This document shows, one piece after another, positions 17,021 through 25,366 of a stretch of 64,000 bases of DNA. Both the position numbers and the translations under genes were made by a program. The stretch spans positions 180,246 through 244,245 of the forward strand of contig NZ_QJRJ01000073.1 in NCBI RefSeq assembly GCF_003254625.1, given 5' to 3'. Numbering within the stretch: position 1 is the stretch's first letter; each line of letters starts with the position of its first letter. This stretch comes from Flavobacterium ginsenosidimutans. Lineage in GTDB: Bacteria; Bacteroidota; Bacteroidia; Flavobacteriales; Flavobacteriaceae. The notes under the pieces are model-generated. The model was not told the DNA's origin. It worked only from the letters and a program-made list of their open reading frames with translations, and searched no databases.

Positions 17021-18409
17021 ATGAAATACGACGTTATTGTTTTAGGAAGTGGTCCTGGAGGATATGTAACTGCGATTAGAGCTTCACAATTAGGTTTTAA
17101 AACTGCTGTAGTAGAAAAAGAAAATCTTGGTGGAGTTTGCCTTAACTGGGGATGTATCCCTACAAAAGCGCTTCTAAAATCTGCTCAAGTTTTTGATTAC
17201 CTTAAACACGCTTCTGACTACGGATTGAAAGTTTCTGAATTCGATAAAGATTTCCCAGCAGTTATTCAACGCAGCCGTGGTGTTGCAGAAGGAATGAGCA
17301 AAGGAGTTCAATTCTTAATGAAAAAAAACAAAATTGACGTTATCGAAGGTTTTGGAAAACTAAAACCAGGAAAAAAACTTGACGTTACTGATAAAGACAA
17401 TAAAGTTACAGAATATAGCGCTGACCACATTATCATCGCAACTGGTGCTCGTTCTCGTGAGTTACCAAACTTACCTCAAGATGGTGTAAAAGTAATTGGA
17501 TACCGTCAGGCAATGACATTGCCAACTCAACCAAAATCTATGATTATTGTTGGTTCTGGAGCAATTGGAGTTGAGTTCGCTCACTTCTACAACTCAATGG
17601 GAACTGATGTTACTATCGTAGAATTTATGCCAAACGTAGTTCCTGTAGAAGACGAAGATATCTCAAAACAATTTGAGCGTTCTTTGAAAAAATCAGGAAT
17701 TAAAGTAATGACTAACTCTTCTGTTGAGCGTATTGACACAACAGGTGCAGGAGTTAAAGCATTCGTTAAAACGGCAAAAGGAGAAGAAGTTTTAGAAGCT
17801 GATATCGTTCTTTCTGCAGTTGGAATCAAAACAAACATTGAAAACATCGGATTAGAAGAAGTTGGAATCGCTGTTGACAGAGATAAAATCTTAGTAAACG
17901 CTTACAACGAAACTAACATTCCAGGATACTACGCAATTGGAGACGTTACTCCTGGTCAAGCTTTAGCTCACGTAGCTTCTGCTGAAGGAATCAACTGTGT
18001 TGAAAAAATTAAAGGTTTACACGTAGACCCAATCGATTACGGAAACGTTCCTGGTTGTACTTATGCAACTCCAGAAATCGCTTCTGTTGGTTTAACTGAA
18101 AAACAAGCTAAAGAAAAAGGTTACGAATTAAAAATTGGTAAATTCCCATTCTCAGCTTCTGGAAAAGCAAAAGCTGCTGGAAATGCTGATGGATTCGTAA
18201 AAGTAATTTTCGATGCTAAATACGGAGAATGGTTAGGATGTCACATGATTGGTGCTGGTGTTACAGATATGATTGCTGAGGCAGTTGTAGCTCGTAAACT
18301 TGAAACTACTGGTCACGAAATCCTTAAATCTATCCACCCTCACCCAACAATGAGCGAGGCTGTTATGGAAGCTGTTGCTGATGCTTACGGCGAAGTAATT
18401 CATTTGTAA
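17021..18409 (+). CDS. lpdA: Dihydrolipoyl dehydrogenase (E3)
   Basis: This 462-residue flavoprotein reoxidises dihydrolipoamide in 2-oxoacid dehydrogenase complexes and the glycine cleavage system, reducing NAD. The FAD-binding GSGPGG is at 9-14. The redox disulfide C40/C45 lies in GGVCLNWGCIP. A second Rossmann motif VGSGAIGVEFA binds NAD. The C-terminal HPHPTMSEA supplies catalytic H441 with E446. The length is normal. The gene is monocistronic with a strong terminator. Confidence 0.96.
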   Translation: MKYDVIVLGSGPGGYVTAIRASQLGFKTAVVEKENLGGVCLNWGCIPTKALLKSAQVFDYLKHASDYGLKVSEFDKDFPAVIQRSRGVAEGMSKGVQFLMKKNKIDVIEGFGKLKPGKKLDVTDKDNKVTEYSADHIIIATGARSRELPNLPQDGVKVIGYRQAMTLPTQPKSMIIVGSGAIGVEFAHFYNSMGTDVTIVEFMPNVVPVEDEDISKQFERSLKKSGIKVMTNSSVERIDTTGAGVKAFVKTAKGEEVLEADIVLSAVGIKTNIENIGLEEVGIAVDRDKILVNAYNETNIPGYYAIGDVTPGQALAHVASAEGINCVEKIKGLHVDPIDYGNVPGCTYATPEIASVGLTEKQAKEKGYELKIGKFPFSASGKAKAAGNADGFVKVIFDAKYGEWLGCHMIGAGVTDMIAEAVVARKLETTGHEILKSIHPHPTMSEAVMEAVADAYGEVIHL

Positions 18410-18450
18410 AAATATACCGTTTTACGGTTATATATAATTCTCAATTTATA

Positions 18451-18484
18451 AAATCCGATTTGTGAAAACAAGTCGGATTTTTTT
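18451..18484 (+). terminator. Rho-independent terminator of lpdA
   Basis: AAATCCGATTTGT pairs with ACAAGTCGGATTT (18451-18480), with one G-U pair, and a T run follows. It sits 41 bp after the stop codon. The stem sequence is shared with other terminators in this window. Confidence 0.88.
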
Positions 18485-18526
18485 ATTCCAACATATTTAA
18501 AGTATCTAAGATAACCATCTAGTTTT

Positions 18527-18658
18527 GTCATTTCGACGTAAGGAGAAATCTCCACAAGTAACTCGACAAAAATTGGCAAGCAGCAGTATAAAAATATTTG
18601 CTAATCACCCTACTTTGAGGAGTTTCTCGAGAAGATTTCTCCCTTCGGTCGAAATGAC
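18527..18658. repeat. Dispersed inverted-repeat element (GTCATTTCGAC ends)
   Basis: GTCATTTCGACGTAAGGAGA at 18527-18546 is mirrored by an arm ending GGTCGAAATGAC at 18658. The arms of about 25 nt read GTCATTTCGAC, a short variable tract, then GGAGAAATCT. An inner pair (GGAGTTTCTCGAGAAG) forms a smaller hairpin. The element occupies the spacer between lpdA and the DUF2314 gene. A short open frame across it (18525-18737) is only a by-product. Confidence 0.75.
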
Positions 18659-18759
18659 TAATACTTTGTCTTCAAATGAACCTCATAAATCCTTAAATAT
18701 CATTTCTTCCAAAGTAATAAAAAGATTACTTTTATAATTCATTATAAATATGCCCTTTT

Positions 18760-19509
18760 ATGAAAGAAACAAAAATATTCTACGCCGACGGAGAAAATCC
18801 AAAAATGATCGAAGCTTATAAAAAAGCTCAGGAAACCTTTAAATACTTCTGGAGAGAATTATCTTGGGAATACAGACGAATAATTCCAGGATTGCATGTT
18901 GCTTGCGTAAAACTAGCTTTTACTCAAGAAATTGACAATGAAACCGTAGTAGAACATATGTGGATTAACGATGTAAATTTTGATGGAGAAAATATCTACG
19001 GTGTTTTAGTAAACGATCCCGAAGAACTAACTAATGTAAATAACGGAGACGAAATTGCAATTCCAATAAATCAAATTAGCGACTGGTTGTTTGCGATTAA
19101 TGGTCAAACTTATGGTGCATTTACAATCCAAGCCATGCGTTCTGAAATGAGCGAAGACGAAAGAGCTTCTCATGATGAAGCATGGGGATTAGATTTTGGG
19201 GATTTTAATGATATTCTGGTCGTTAACGAACAAAAGGAAAAACCAGAAAATCTAGTTGAACATCCGATGAGCAAAAACATGAAAGAAAGTCTTATCGATT
19301 TTGTAAAAAACAATCCTGAAGAAATAACGCATCAAGATGAATTGGGATATACTTTTTTACATCGCGAAACCATAGCAGGAAATCAGACTTCAGTTGAAGT
19401 TTTGTTAGAATCTGGCGCAGATAAAAATGCAAAAACTGAAAGCGGTAAAACAGCATTAGATTTTGCCAAAGAACTAAAATGGGATCATTTACTTCCATTA
19501 CTTCAATAA
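18760..19509 (+). CDS. DUF2314 protein with C-terminal ankyrin repeats
   Basis: This 249-residue cytosolic protein has a DUF2314-type N-terminal region (about 20-150), including FWRELSWEYRRIIPG, VEHMWINDVNFDGENIYGVLVNDP and ISDWLF. The C-terminal 75 residues form about two ankyrin repeats (ELGYTFLHRETIAGNQTSVE, LLESGADKNAKTESGKTALD). DUF2314 has no established function, and the ankyrin part suggests protein binding. It has no operon partner and ends at its own terminator. Confidence 0.8.
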   Translation: MKETKIFYADGENPKMIEAYKKAQETFKYFWRELSWEYRRIIPGLHVACVKLAFTQEIDNETVVEHMWINDVNFDGENIYGVLVNDPEELTNVNNGDEIAIPINQISDWLFAINGQTYGAFTIQAMRSEMSEDERASHDEAWGLDFGDFNDILVVNEQKEKPENLVEHPMSKNMKESLIDFVKNNPEEITHQDELGYTFLHRETIAGNQTSVEVLLESGADKNAKTESGKTALDFAKELKWDHLLPLLQ

Positions 19510-19517
19510 GAAACCAA

Positions 19518-19550
19518 AAATCCGATTTAATTTAAAATCGGATTTTTTTT
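19518..19550 (+). terminator. Rho-independent terminator of the DUF2314 gene
   Basis: A perfect 11-bp stem AAATCCGATTT/AAATCGGATTT (19518-19528 with 19535-19545) is followed by T residues, 8 bp after the stop codon. It has the same stem as the terminator at 681-714. Confidence 0.9.
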
Positions 19551-19649
19551 ATTGATTTTATTAGAAATAAATAGTGATTTTTCATAACAAATTCAGCATT
19601 AATTTTTAATAATAAAGACTTACTTTTGCCGTGCCCAAAACTATAAGCC

Positions 19650-20141
19650 ATGAAAAAATTATTGTTCCTATTTACAATTGTTCTTCTTATATCTAGTTCC
19701 CTTTCTGCACAAACAAAACCAGAAACAAAAACTATTTTTGCCCCATCCTACGATTATGTAAATGATTTTGAAAAAATTATGACTCCTAGTCAGGTGAAAA
19801 CTTTAAGCGAATTTTTAAAAACTAGTGAAGCCAAAACAAAAAGTAAAATCCTTATTGTAACTACTTCTTCAATAAGCCCGCATACAGATCTAACCGATTA
19901 TTCTTTAGAACTGGACAAATACTTACTGACTCAGTTAAAAATCGACACTTCAATTCTTATTGTAATAAGCAAGCAATTAAGACAAATTCAAGTTCAAGGC
20001 GTTGATAAAATACGTGTCAAAATGAGCGATCAGGAAATGAAAGACATCATTTCAACTTATGTAGTTCCAGAACTTAAAAAAGGTGATTATTACAAAGGTC
20101 TACTTGTAGGCTCACAGCAATTAGTTAAAAAAATAGAATAA
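19650..20141 (+). CDS. Secreted TPM-domain protein
   Basis: This 163-residue protein has a signal peptide (about 1-20, SSSLSAQ) and then a TPM domain: DYVNDFEKIMTPSQVKTLSE, a KILIVTTSSI strand, DTSILIVISKQLRQIQVQ and the C-terminal helix IISTYVVPELKKGDYYKGL. TPM domains occur in periplasmic or membrane-anchored proteins linked to photosystem repair, acid phosphatase activity or envelope stress. No transmembrane tail is visible here, so this is a soluble periplasmic form. A TACTTTTG box at 19621-19628 could be a -7 element, but no TTG sits at the right spacing. Confidence 0.8.
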   Translation: MKKLLFLFTIVLLISSSLSAQTKPETKTIFAPSYDYVNDFEKIMTPSQVKTLSEFLKTSEAKTKSKILIVTTSSISPHTDLTDYSLELDKYLLTQLKIDTSILIVISKQLRQIQVQGVDKIRVKMSDQEMKDIISTYVVPELKKGDYYKGLLVGSQQLVKKIE

Positions 20142-20148
20142 AACGACA

Positions 20149-20182
20149 ACATCCGATTTGTATAAACAGGTCGGATGTTTTT
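20149..20182 (+). terminator. Rho-independent terminator of the TPM gene
   Basis: ACATCCGATTTGT pairs with ACAGGTCGGATGT (20149-20161 with 20166-20178) through G-U pairs, and a T-rich tail follows. It starts 7 bp after the stop codon and is a variant of the recurrent TCCGATTT stem. Confidence 0.85.
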
Positions 20183-20242
20183 GTATTCAAAATACATTCT
20201 CTACAATAAAAATAATAACTTGACTTTTTAACCAGTACTAAA

Positions 20243-20581
20243 ATGATCAATTATAACAATAAGATTTTCAAACCTGTAAGCAACAGCGAAAACGGAGAAA
20301 CTTCTAATGAAACCGCTTTTCTTTATAAACAAGAAGGAAATATTTTAAGTGCAGAATATTCAGGCGGAAAAATCATAAAAGGTCATTTAATTGGATTGGT
20401 GGATAAAGAAGGTAATATCGAAATGAGATACCATCAAGTAAATGAAAAAGGCGAATTAATGACTGGAATTTGCCATTCAAAACCTGAAATTTTAGAAAAT
20501 GGAAAAATCAGACTTCATGAAACCTGGCAATGGACATCTGGCGACCAATCAAAAGGAAATTCTGTAATTGAAGAACAATAA
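20243..20581 (+). CDS. Small conserved protein often labelled n-acetylglutamate synthase
   Basis: This 112-residue cytosolic protein is made of beta-hairpins (FKPVSNSENGETSNETAFLY, EYSGGKIIKGHLIG, MRYHQVNEKGELMTGIC, IRLHETWQWTSGD). It resembles a small family that databases label n-acetylglutamate synthase without any acetyltransferase signature. I see no GNAT or kinase motif, so that name should not be trusted. The MORN-like Gly pattern suggests a compact all-beta fold. Function unknown. Confidence 0.65.
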   Translation: MINYNNKIFKPVSNSENGETSNETAFLYKQEGNILSAEYSGGKIIKGHLIGLVDKEGNIEMRYHQVNEKGELMTGICHSKPEILENGKIRLHETWQWTSGDQSKGNSVIEEQ

Positions 20582-20644
20582 AAATAATCCTGAGATCTTT
20601 TATAACTTTATCAAAAATCAGTAACTCACTAAAAATCAATTATT

Positions 20645-21034
20645 ATGAAATCAGAAATTCAGACTTATAATAATTCTCAGACAGCTGAAGATAAAGAAAT
20701 CTGCGATCTTCTTTATAACATAATAGACAAGAACTTAATTGAAGCCGAAAACAAAATCTGGCATGCGCATCCGGTTTGGTTTCTAGACGGAAATCCGATT
20801 GTAGGATATAGTAAATTAAAAGGTTCTGTCAGATTGTTTTTCTGGAGCGGACAATCTTTTGAAGAAGAAAAACTACAAAACGAAGGTTCGTTTAAAGCTG
20901 CCGAAATGCGTTATACAAACGTTAATCAAATTAACGAAGAAGACTTGAAACGCTGGCTCGGAAAAAGCATAGAAATTCAATGGGATTATAAAAATATTGT
21001 CAAACGAAAAGGAGTTCTGCTTCGACTAAAATAA
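20645..21034 (+). CDS. DUF1801 domain protein
   Basis: This 129-residue protein has the DUF1801 core: an N-terminal helix, IWHAHPVWFLDGNPIVGYSKLKGSVRLFFWSG, then FKAAEMRYTNVNQINEEDLKRWL. The family includes the YdhG/Fra-like iron-chaperone fold, but its biochemical role is not established in bacteria. The window holds two further DUF1801 genes (28098 and 35292). The next gene begins 31 bp downstream. Confidence 0.75.
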   Translation: MKSEIQTYNNSQTAEDKEICDLLYNIIDKNLIEAENKIWHAHPVWFLDGNPIVGYSKLKGSVRLFFWSGQSFEEEKLQNEGSFKAAEMRYTNVNQINEEDLKRWLGKSIEIQWDYKNIVKRKGVLLRLK

Positions 21035-21065
21035 CCTATTAACCAAAAACAAATACAACCCAAAA

Positions 21066-21800
21066 ATGAAATTTTTTCCCCTAATCGCCTTTATTTTTTT
21101 AACCTCTACAACCTTTTCACAAACAAAAATGCGACCAGTAAACGAACTCATAGATCAAACAGATTCTGGATGGAAATTAGTAAAAGAATGGACAAATACT
21201 GCCAAAAACAAAGTAGAAATTCTTCCCGCAGATCCTCAAAAAGCCAAAGATGCTTTGTATCACACCCAAGTTACAACCAGCTCGCCAATGGGCGCTATTG
21301 TATATAAAACTGGCGGAATTTTAATCGACAATGGATGGATCAGAATTCTAGGTTCTGGAAGCGCCAAACTTAACCGAAGTCTTCCAGATTGGAACAAAGG
21401 AAAATCTTTTAAAGAATTTGGAGAAGCTCCTTCTTACCTTTTAATTGCCGATGATGCTTTGGGCGGTTTTTATATATTGAATGGCGGTGCATTTGGAACC
21501 GATCTTGGAAAAGTATATTATTTTGCACCAGATAATTTAGAATACGAACAACTTGATATTACCTATTCTGAGTTTTTAGAATTTTGTTTTAATAATGATT
21601 TAGATAAATATTATTCTGGCAGCCGTTGGGAAAACTGGAAAAAAGATCTTGCTGCATTACAAGGCGATCAAGTTTTTAATTTTTATCCTTTCCTATGGAC
21701 CGAAGAAGGAAGCGATATCAACAAAGTTCAAAGAAAAATGATTTCTGCTGAGGAACAATACAGCCTTAATTTAGATTTAAAAAAACAGCTTGGGCATTAA
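21066..21800 (+). CDS. Secreted DUF2625-family protein
   Basis: This 244-residue protein has a signal peptide (about 1-19, ending STTFSQ). The mature part matches the DUF2625 pattern: MRPVNELIDQTDSGWKLVKEW, VEILPADPQKAKDALYHTQV, LIDNGWIRILGSGS, DDALGGFYILNGG and YYFAPDNLEYEQL. The function is unknown. Family members are often short cytosolic proteins, so the export signal here is notable. It follows the DUF1801 gene closely. Confidence 0.75.
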   Translation: MKFFPLIAFIFLTSTTFSQTKMRPVNELIDQTDSGWKLVKEWTNTAKNKVEILPADPQKAKDALYHTQVTTSSPMGAIVYKTGGILIDNGWIRILGSGSAKLNRSLPDWNKGKSFKEFGEAPSYLLIADDALGGFYILNGGAFGTDLGKVYYFAPDNLEYEQLDITYSEFLEFCFNNDLDKYYSGSRWENWKKDLAALQGDQVFNFYPFLWTEEGSDINKVQRKMISAEEQYSLNLDLKKQLGH

Positions 21801-21830
21801 TCCAAATACATAATAGTTTAATTTATCTGG

Positions 21831-21945
21831 CGTGTCCCTCCGGGTCAGGCTGTGCGCTAAATTCCCGATTAACAAAAACTACGGCTAAAAAACCTTGTTT
21901 TTCTAAATCGGGAGATGCCGCTCCCATCCTCACCCATCTGTTTTC
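21831..21945. repeat. Degenerate dispersed GC-rich repeat
   Basis: This spacer segment is much richer in GC than its surroundings (GTGTCCCTCCGGGTCAGGC, GGGAGATGCCGCTCCC). It contains an inverted pair TCCCGATT/AATCGGGA at 21863-21870 and 21906-21913. It resembles the relic repeats common between flavobacterial genes. No coding frame is evident. Confidence 0.55.
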
Positions 21946-22018
21946 ATAAGAACATTTTTGTTCTAATATAATTTGTATTTTAGTAAGATCATAACTACAA
22001 CCAAAAACACTCTAAATC

Positions 22019-22699
22019 ATGCTAAAACAAATTTTTATCCTTCTCCTTTTTTGTCTCGGAATTCAATTACATTCACAAGAAATTGGTTTTACAACTCCAG
22101 ATTATAAATCAATCGAAAAAGAAATTAACGACAAAAATTCAAAGTTTTTCTATCCAAAATTAATGGAAAGACTCATGAAAAATGATACCCTTTTATCACA
22201 TGATGAATACCGTCATTTGTATTTAGGCTATGTTTTTCAACCCAAATACAATGCATTTTGGACATCTCCTGATGAAGAAAAACTTCGCACATATTACAAT
22301 AAAGAGAAACTCGAAACTTCAGATTATGATGAAATTATTAAATTGTCTAATCATTCCTTAAACGATTTTCCGTTTGACTTAAAACAGCTTAATTTCCTTG
22401 CCTACATTTATCATTTAAAAGGCGACGAAACAGCAGCAAAAATTACTTCTTTTAGATTTCATAGTATTATGAATGTCATTCTCTCATCTGGCGACGGAAA
22501 AAAATGTGAAACAGGTTTTCATGTCTTAATGGTCGATCATGAATATGTTTTGCTCAGTCTTTTCGAAATCGATTCTAAAGAACAATCTCTCGTAGGAAAC
22601 TGCGATTATCTAAGTTTTGAAAAAGGAGTTTACAATGTAGATGGCATTTATTTTAATATTGAAAAAATGCTAGAAAACGAAAGGAAAGCACTCAAATAA
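22019..22699 (+). CDS. DUF4919-like exported protein
   Basis: This 226-residue protein has a signal peptide (about 1-19, GIQLHSQ). The mature part has PDYKSIEKEINDKNSKFFYPKL, DEYRHLYLGYVFQPKYN and a helical TPR-like centre (LNFLAYIYHLKGDETAAKI), followed by VLLSLFEIDSKEQSLVGNCDYL. This layout matches DUF4919, a Bacteroidota family of unknown function. It is transcribed alone and ends at a clear terminator. Confidence 0.7.
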   Translation: MLKQIFILLLFCLGIQLHSQEIGFTTPDYKSIEKEINDKNSKFFYPKLMERLMKNDTLLSHDEYRHLYLGYVFQPKYNAFWTSPDEEKLRTYYNKEKLETSDYDEIIKLSNHSLNDFPFDLKQLNFLAYIYHLKGDETAAKITSFRFHSIMNVILSSGDGKKCETGFHVLMVDHEYVLLSLFEIDSKEQSLVGNCDYLSFEKGVYNVDGIYFNIEKMLENERKALK

Positions 22700-22723
22700 T
22701 CTAATTTTTAAATATAAAACAGC

Positions 22724-22756
22724 AACTCCAACATTAAATTTGTTGGAGTTTTTTTT
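22724..22756 (+). terminator. Rho-independent terminator of the DUF4919 gene
   Basis: A perfect 10-bp stem AACTCCAACA (22724-22733) pairs with TGTTGGAGTT (22741-22750), followed by eight T residues. Confidence 0.92.
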
Positions 22757-22822
22757 GATAAAAACTATTTATTTATTGTTTATCAATAAATTTTTATTAT
22801 TTTAGCAGCATAACTTTTAATC

Positions 22823-23374
22823 TTGATCACAATGGAAATTAAAATTGGAACACCGCAGATCCTAAAAATTTTGAATATTTTATCATGGATTATTTTTATT
22901 GGCTTATGCGTAGAAGCTGGTATGTATCTTTTTAACGGAATTTATACAATGACTATAAATTCATACAATGCACGTTTTCTTGATTTACTTGATTTGTACA
23001 ATTATAGTCCAAGTTATTACATTCAAGAAATTTGTTTTATCAGTATTGTAGCCATACTAAAAGCAATTATGTTTTATTTGATTGTAAAAATGCTGCATTA
23101 TAAAAAATTAGACATTGCACAGCCTTTCACTGCCGAAATGGGACATTTTGTTTCTAATCTTTCTTACTTGGCTTTCGGAATCGGGTTGTTTTCTTTTTGG
23201 GCTTTCAAATTCAATAATTGGCTGGCTTCAAATGGCGTAAAACTCCCAACTTTAGAATCTCTGAATCTTGAAGGGCACAGCATCTGGATTTTTATGGCAA
23301 TTGCCATGTTTGTAATAGGGCAGATTTTTAAAAGAGGAATCGAAATTCAATCTGAAATTGATTTAACCATTTAA
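22823..23374 (+). CDS. DUF2975 four-helix membrane protein
   Basis: This 183-residue inner-membrane protein has four predicted helices (about 14-36, 66-92, 108-130 and 148-168). The order and loops fit DUF2975 proteins, which are typically encoded next to a small XRE-type regulator, as here (10 bp to the next start). The pair is widespread but its physiological role is poorly defined. Another ATG at codon 4 (22832) could be the real start. Confidence 0.8.
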   Translation: MITMEIKIGTPQILKILNILSWIIFIGLCVEAGMYLFNGIYTMTINSYNARFLDLLDLYNYSPSYYIQEICFISIVAILKAIMFYLIVKMLHYKKLDIAQPFTAEMGHFVSNLSYLAFGIGLFSFWAFKFNNWLASNGVKLPTLESLNLEGHSIWIFMAIAMFVIGQIFKRGIEIQSEIDLTI

Positions 23375-23384
23375 ACGAAACATT

Positions 23385-23591
23385 ATGCCTATTATAGTAA
23401 ACTTAGACGTCATGATGGCAAAAAGAAAAATGTCATTAAATGAACTTTCAGAAAAAGTAGATTTAACTTTATCAAATCTTTCCATTCTAAAAACAGGAAA
23501 AGCAAAAGCCATTCGTTTCAGCACACTCGAAGCAATCTGCAAAGTTTTGGATTGCCAGCCTGGTGATATTTTAGAATTTTCAGAAGAATAA
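23385..23591 (+). CDS. Small XRE/Cro-type transcriptional regulator
   Basis: This 68-residue protein consists of a single helix-turn-helix domain (MSLNELSEKVDLTLSNLSIL, IRFSTLEAICKVLDCQPGDI). Size and motif fit the YozG-like partner of DUF2975 membrane proteins. It probably represses or activates its own operon, and the membrane protein may modulate it. The pair starts 10 bp apart on one transcript. Confidence 0.9.
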   Translation: MPIIVNLDVMMAKRKMSLNELSEKVDLTLSNLSILKTGKAKAIRFSTLEAICKVLDCQPGDILEFSEE

Positions 23592-23670
23592 TTTCATTTC
23601 GATTTAATTTGTATTTTCGTACACAACTGATTTAAACTTTGGAACGATTATAAATCTAAAAAGTCTAAAA

Positions 23671-24264
23671 ATGAATATTTTAATTGTTTACTCGCATCCA
23701 AGTAAAAAGTCATACACTTTTCAGGTTTTGGAAAGATTAAAATCTGTTTTGGCTAATGAAAATTGGAATATCGAAATCTCAGATTTGTATGCTTCCAATT
23801 TCGAAAGTGATATGTCTGAAGCAGAATATGAACGTGAAGGTTTTGCGAAAACACAACTTCCGATTCCGCAAGATGTTTTGAACGAACAAGAAAAAATAGA
23901 AAAAGCAGACTGCATTATTTTCCTTTATCCCGTTTGGTGGAGCGATTGTCCTGCAAAATTAAAAGGCTGGTTCGATCGTGTTTATTCGGTTGGATATGCT
24001 TACGGACAAAATGAAACTTCCAGAAAAATGAAAACCATTCCGCTAGGACTTGTAATTTGTACAGCTGGCCATCCGAATGATTTTCTTAACGAAATTGAAA
24101 TTGCCCAAAGCATGGAAAAAATAATGCTCGAAGACCGACTTGGAAAACGTTTCATCCAAAAGGAAATGATTATTCTAGGTGGAACTTTAGAACTCGAAAA
24201 TGTCATGGCAAAACATTTTGAACTGATTAATCAAATTCCCGAAAAAATTAAAGCAATAAAATAA
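23671..24264 (+). CDS. NAD(P)H quinone oxidoreductase, flavodoxin-like fold
   Basis: This 197-residue flavoprotein has the N-terminal strand ILIVYSHPSKKSYT and the hallmark FLYPVWWSDCPAKLKGWFDR plus VYSVGYAYG, typical of the NQO1/YwrO/MdaB family. These enzymes carry out two-electron reduction of quinones using FMN or FAD, often in response to electrophiles. GLVICTAGHPNDF provides the next flavin-binding loop. It has no obvious operon partner. Confidence 0.88.
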   Translation: MNILIVYSHPSKKSYTFQVLERLKSVLANENWNIEISDLYASNFESDMSEAEYEREGFAKTQLPIPQDVLNEQEKIEKADCIIFLYPVWWSDCPAKLKGWFDRVYSVGYAYGQNETSRKMKTIPLGLVICTAGHPNDFLNEIEIAQSMEKIMLEDRLGKRFIQKEMIILGGTLELENVMAKHFELINQIPEKIKAIK

Positions 24265-24288
24265 TCCCTAAAAATAAACTAACCTCAA

Positions 24289-24729
24289 ATGATACAAGAT
24301 GATACAACAGAAAAATCTGTTTTTGAAGAAATTCCAACCGAGAAAATTTATTCTAAAAAAGCAATAAGCACCGCAACTTTTTTTGGAGGTCCGTTGGTCG
24401 CTGGCTATTGCATTGCAGAAAATTTCAAAGCTTTTAACGAATCTGAAAAAGCTAGAAATACTTGGCTTATTACCGGAGCTTTTACAATCGTTATTATTGC
24501 TATTGCATTCAGTCTTCCTGAAAACTTTCCAACAATTATTTTTCCTGTAATTTATTCAGCGGTAGCTTCTTATTTAATTCATACCTACCAAGAAAAAAAT
24601 ATTCAAAAACACATGGATAATGGCGGAAGCATTTTTGGAGGATGGAGACTGTTTTTGATTTCTATATTAAGTCTTATAATCTTAGTTGGCATAATTTTGA
24701 GTTCAGCTTATCTATTTTTAGGAGAATAA
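24289..24729 (+). CDS. Small four-helix membrane protein of unknown function
   Basis: This 146-residue protein has a charged N-terminus followed by about four hydrophobic segments (approximately 28-45, 60-80, 82-100 and 115-142). I do not recognise the family. It begins 24 bp after the quinone reductase gene, so cotranscription is possible, but no functional link is known. Confidence 0.7.
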   Translation: MIQDDTTEKSVFEEIPTEKIYSKKAISTATFFGGPLVAGYCIAENFKAFNESEKARNTWLITGAFTIVIIAIAFSLPENFPTIIFPVIYSAVASYLIHTYQEKNIQKHMDNGGSIFGGWRLFLISILSLIILVGIILSSAYLFLGE

Positions 24730-24840
24730 CTAGCACATTTAATTCTGTCCGAAAAGCACCTTAAAATTGTCTTTAAAATACCTTAACTAATTGATTTTTA
24801 GATTGTAAATTTACTTTACTAATTTAAAAATCAATTAATT

Positions 24841-25329
24841 ATGGAAACTCACGATTTTACCACAACAATAATTGTCAATCAATCGCCAGAAGAAGTTTTT
24901 AAAGCTATACAAAATGTTCGAGGCTGGTGGTCTGAAGAAATTGAAGGAAACACAGCAAACGAGGGAGACGAATTTAAATACCATTATGAAGACGTTCACC
25001 GCTGCAAAATAAAATTGATTGAAGTCATTCCGAATCAGAAAATCGTGTGGCTGATTGAAGAAAATTATTTCAGTTTTACCAAAGACGATACGGAATGGAC
25101 TAATACGACAGCGATTTTTGATATTTCGAAAGAAGATAATAAAACCAAACTCATTTTTACACACGTTGGTTTAGTGCCAGAATATGAATGTTTTGACGTT
25201 TGCAAAGCTGGATGGACCAATTATATCGAGAACAGTTTGAAAAAACTAATTGAAACTGGAAAAGGACAGCCTAATGCAACTGGAAAACCTCAAATAGAAA
25301 CAGAAAGAGCATTATCATCAAAAGAATAA
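24841..25329 (+). CDS. SRPBCC/AHSA1-like protein
   Basis: This 162-residue cytosolic protein has the START/Bet v1-like pattern: TTTIIVNQSPEEVFKAIQNVRGWW, then KIKLIEVIPNQKIVWLIE, a strand-rich middle and the C-terminal helix GWTNYIENSLKKLIETGKG. This is the AHSA1 (activator of Hsp90 homologue) type, which commonly binds hydrophobic ligands. The ligand is unknown. A second SRPBCC gene lies at 34614. Confidence 0.85.
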   Translation: METHDFTTTIIVNQSPEEVFKAIQNVRGWWSEEIEGNTANEGDEFKYHYEDVHRCKIKLIEVIPNQKIVWLIEENYFSFTKDDTEWTNTTAIFDISKEDNKTKLIFTHVGLVPEYECFDVCKAGWTNYIENSLKKLIETGKGQPNATGKPQIETERALSSKE

Positions 25330-25366
25330 TTTTCTTACTTTCGTTATAGTAATTAAAACGAAAGCT

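Noticed and set aside
18525..18737. 70-codon open frame after lpdA
   Set aside because: It is created by the GTCATTTCGAC inverted element and resembles no protein.
20243..20581. N-acetylglutamate synthase
   Set aside because: This label circulates for similar small proteins, but the sequence has no acetyltransferase or amino-acid kinase motif.
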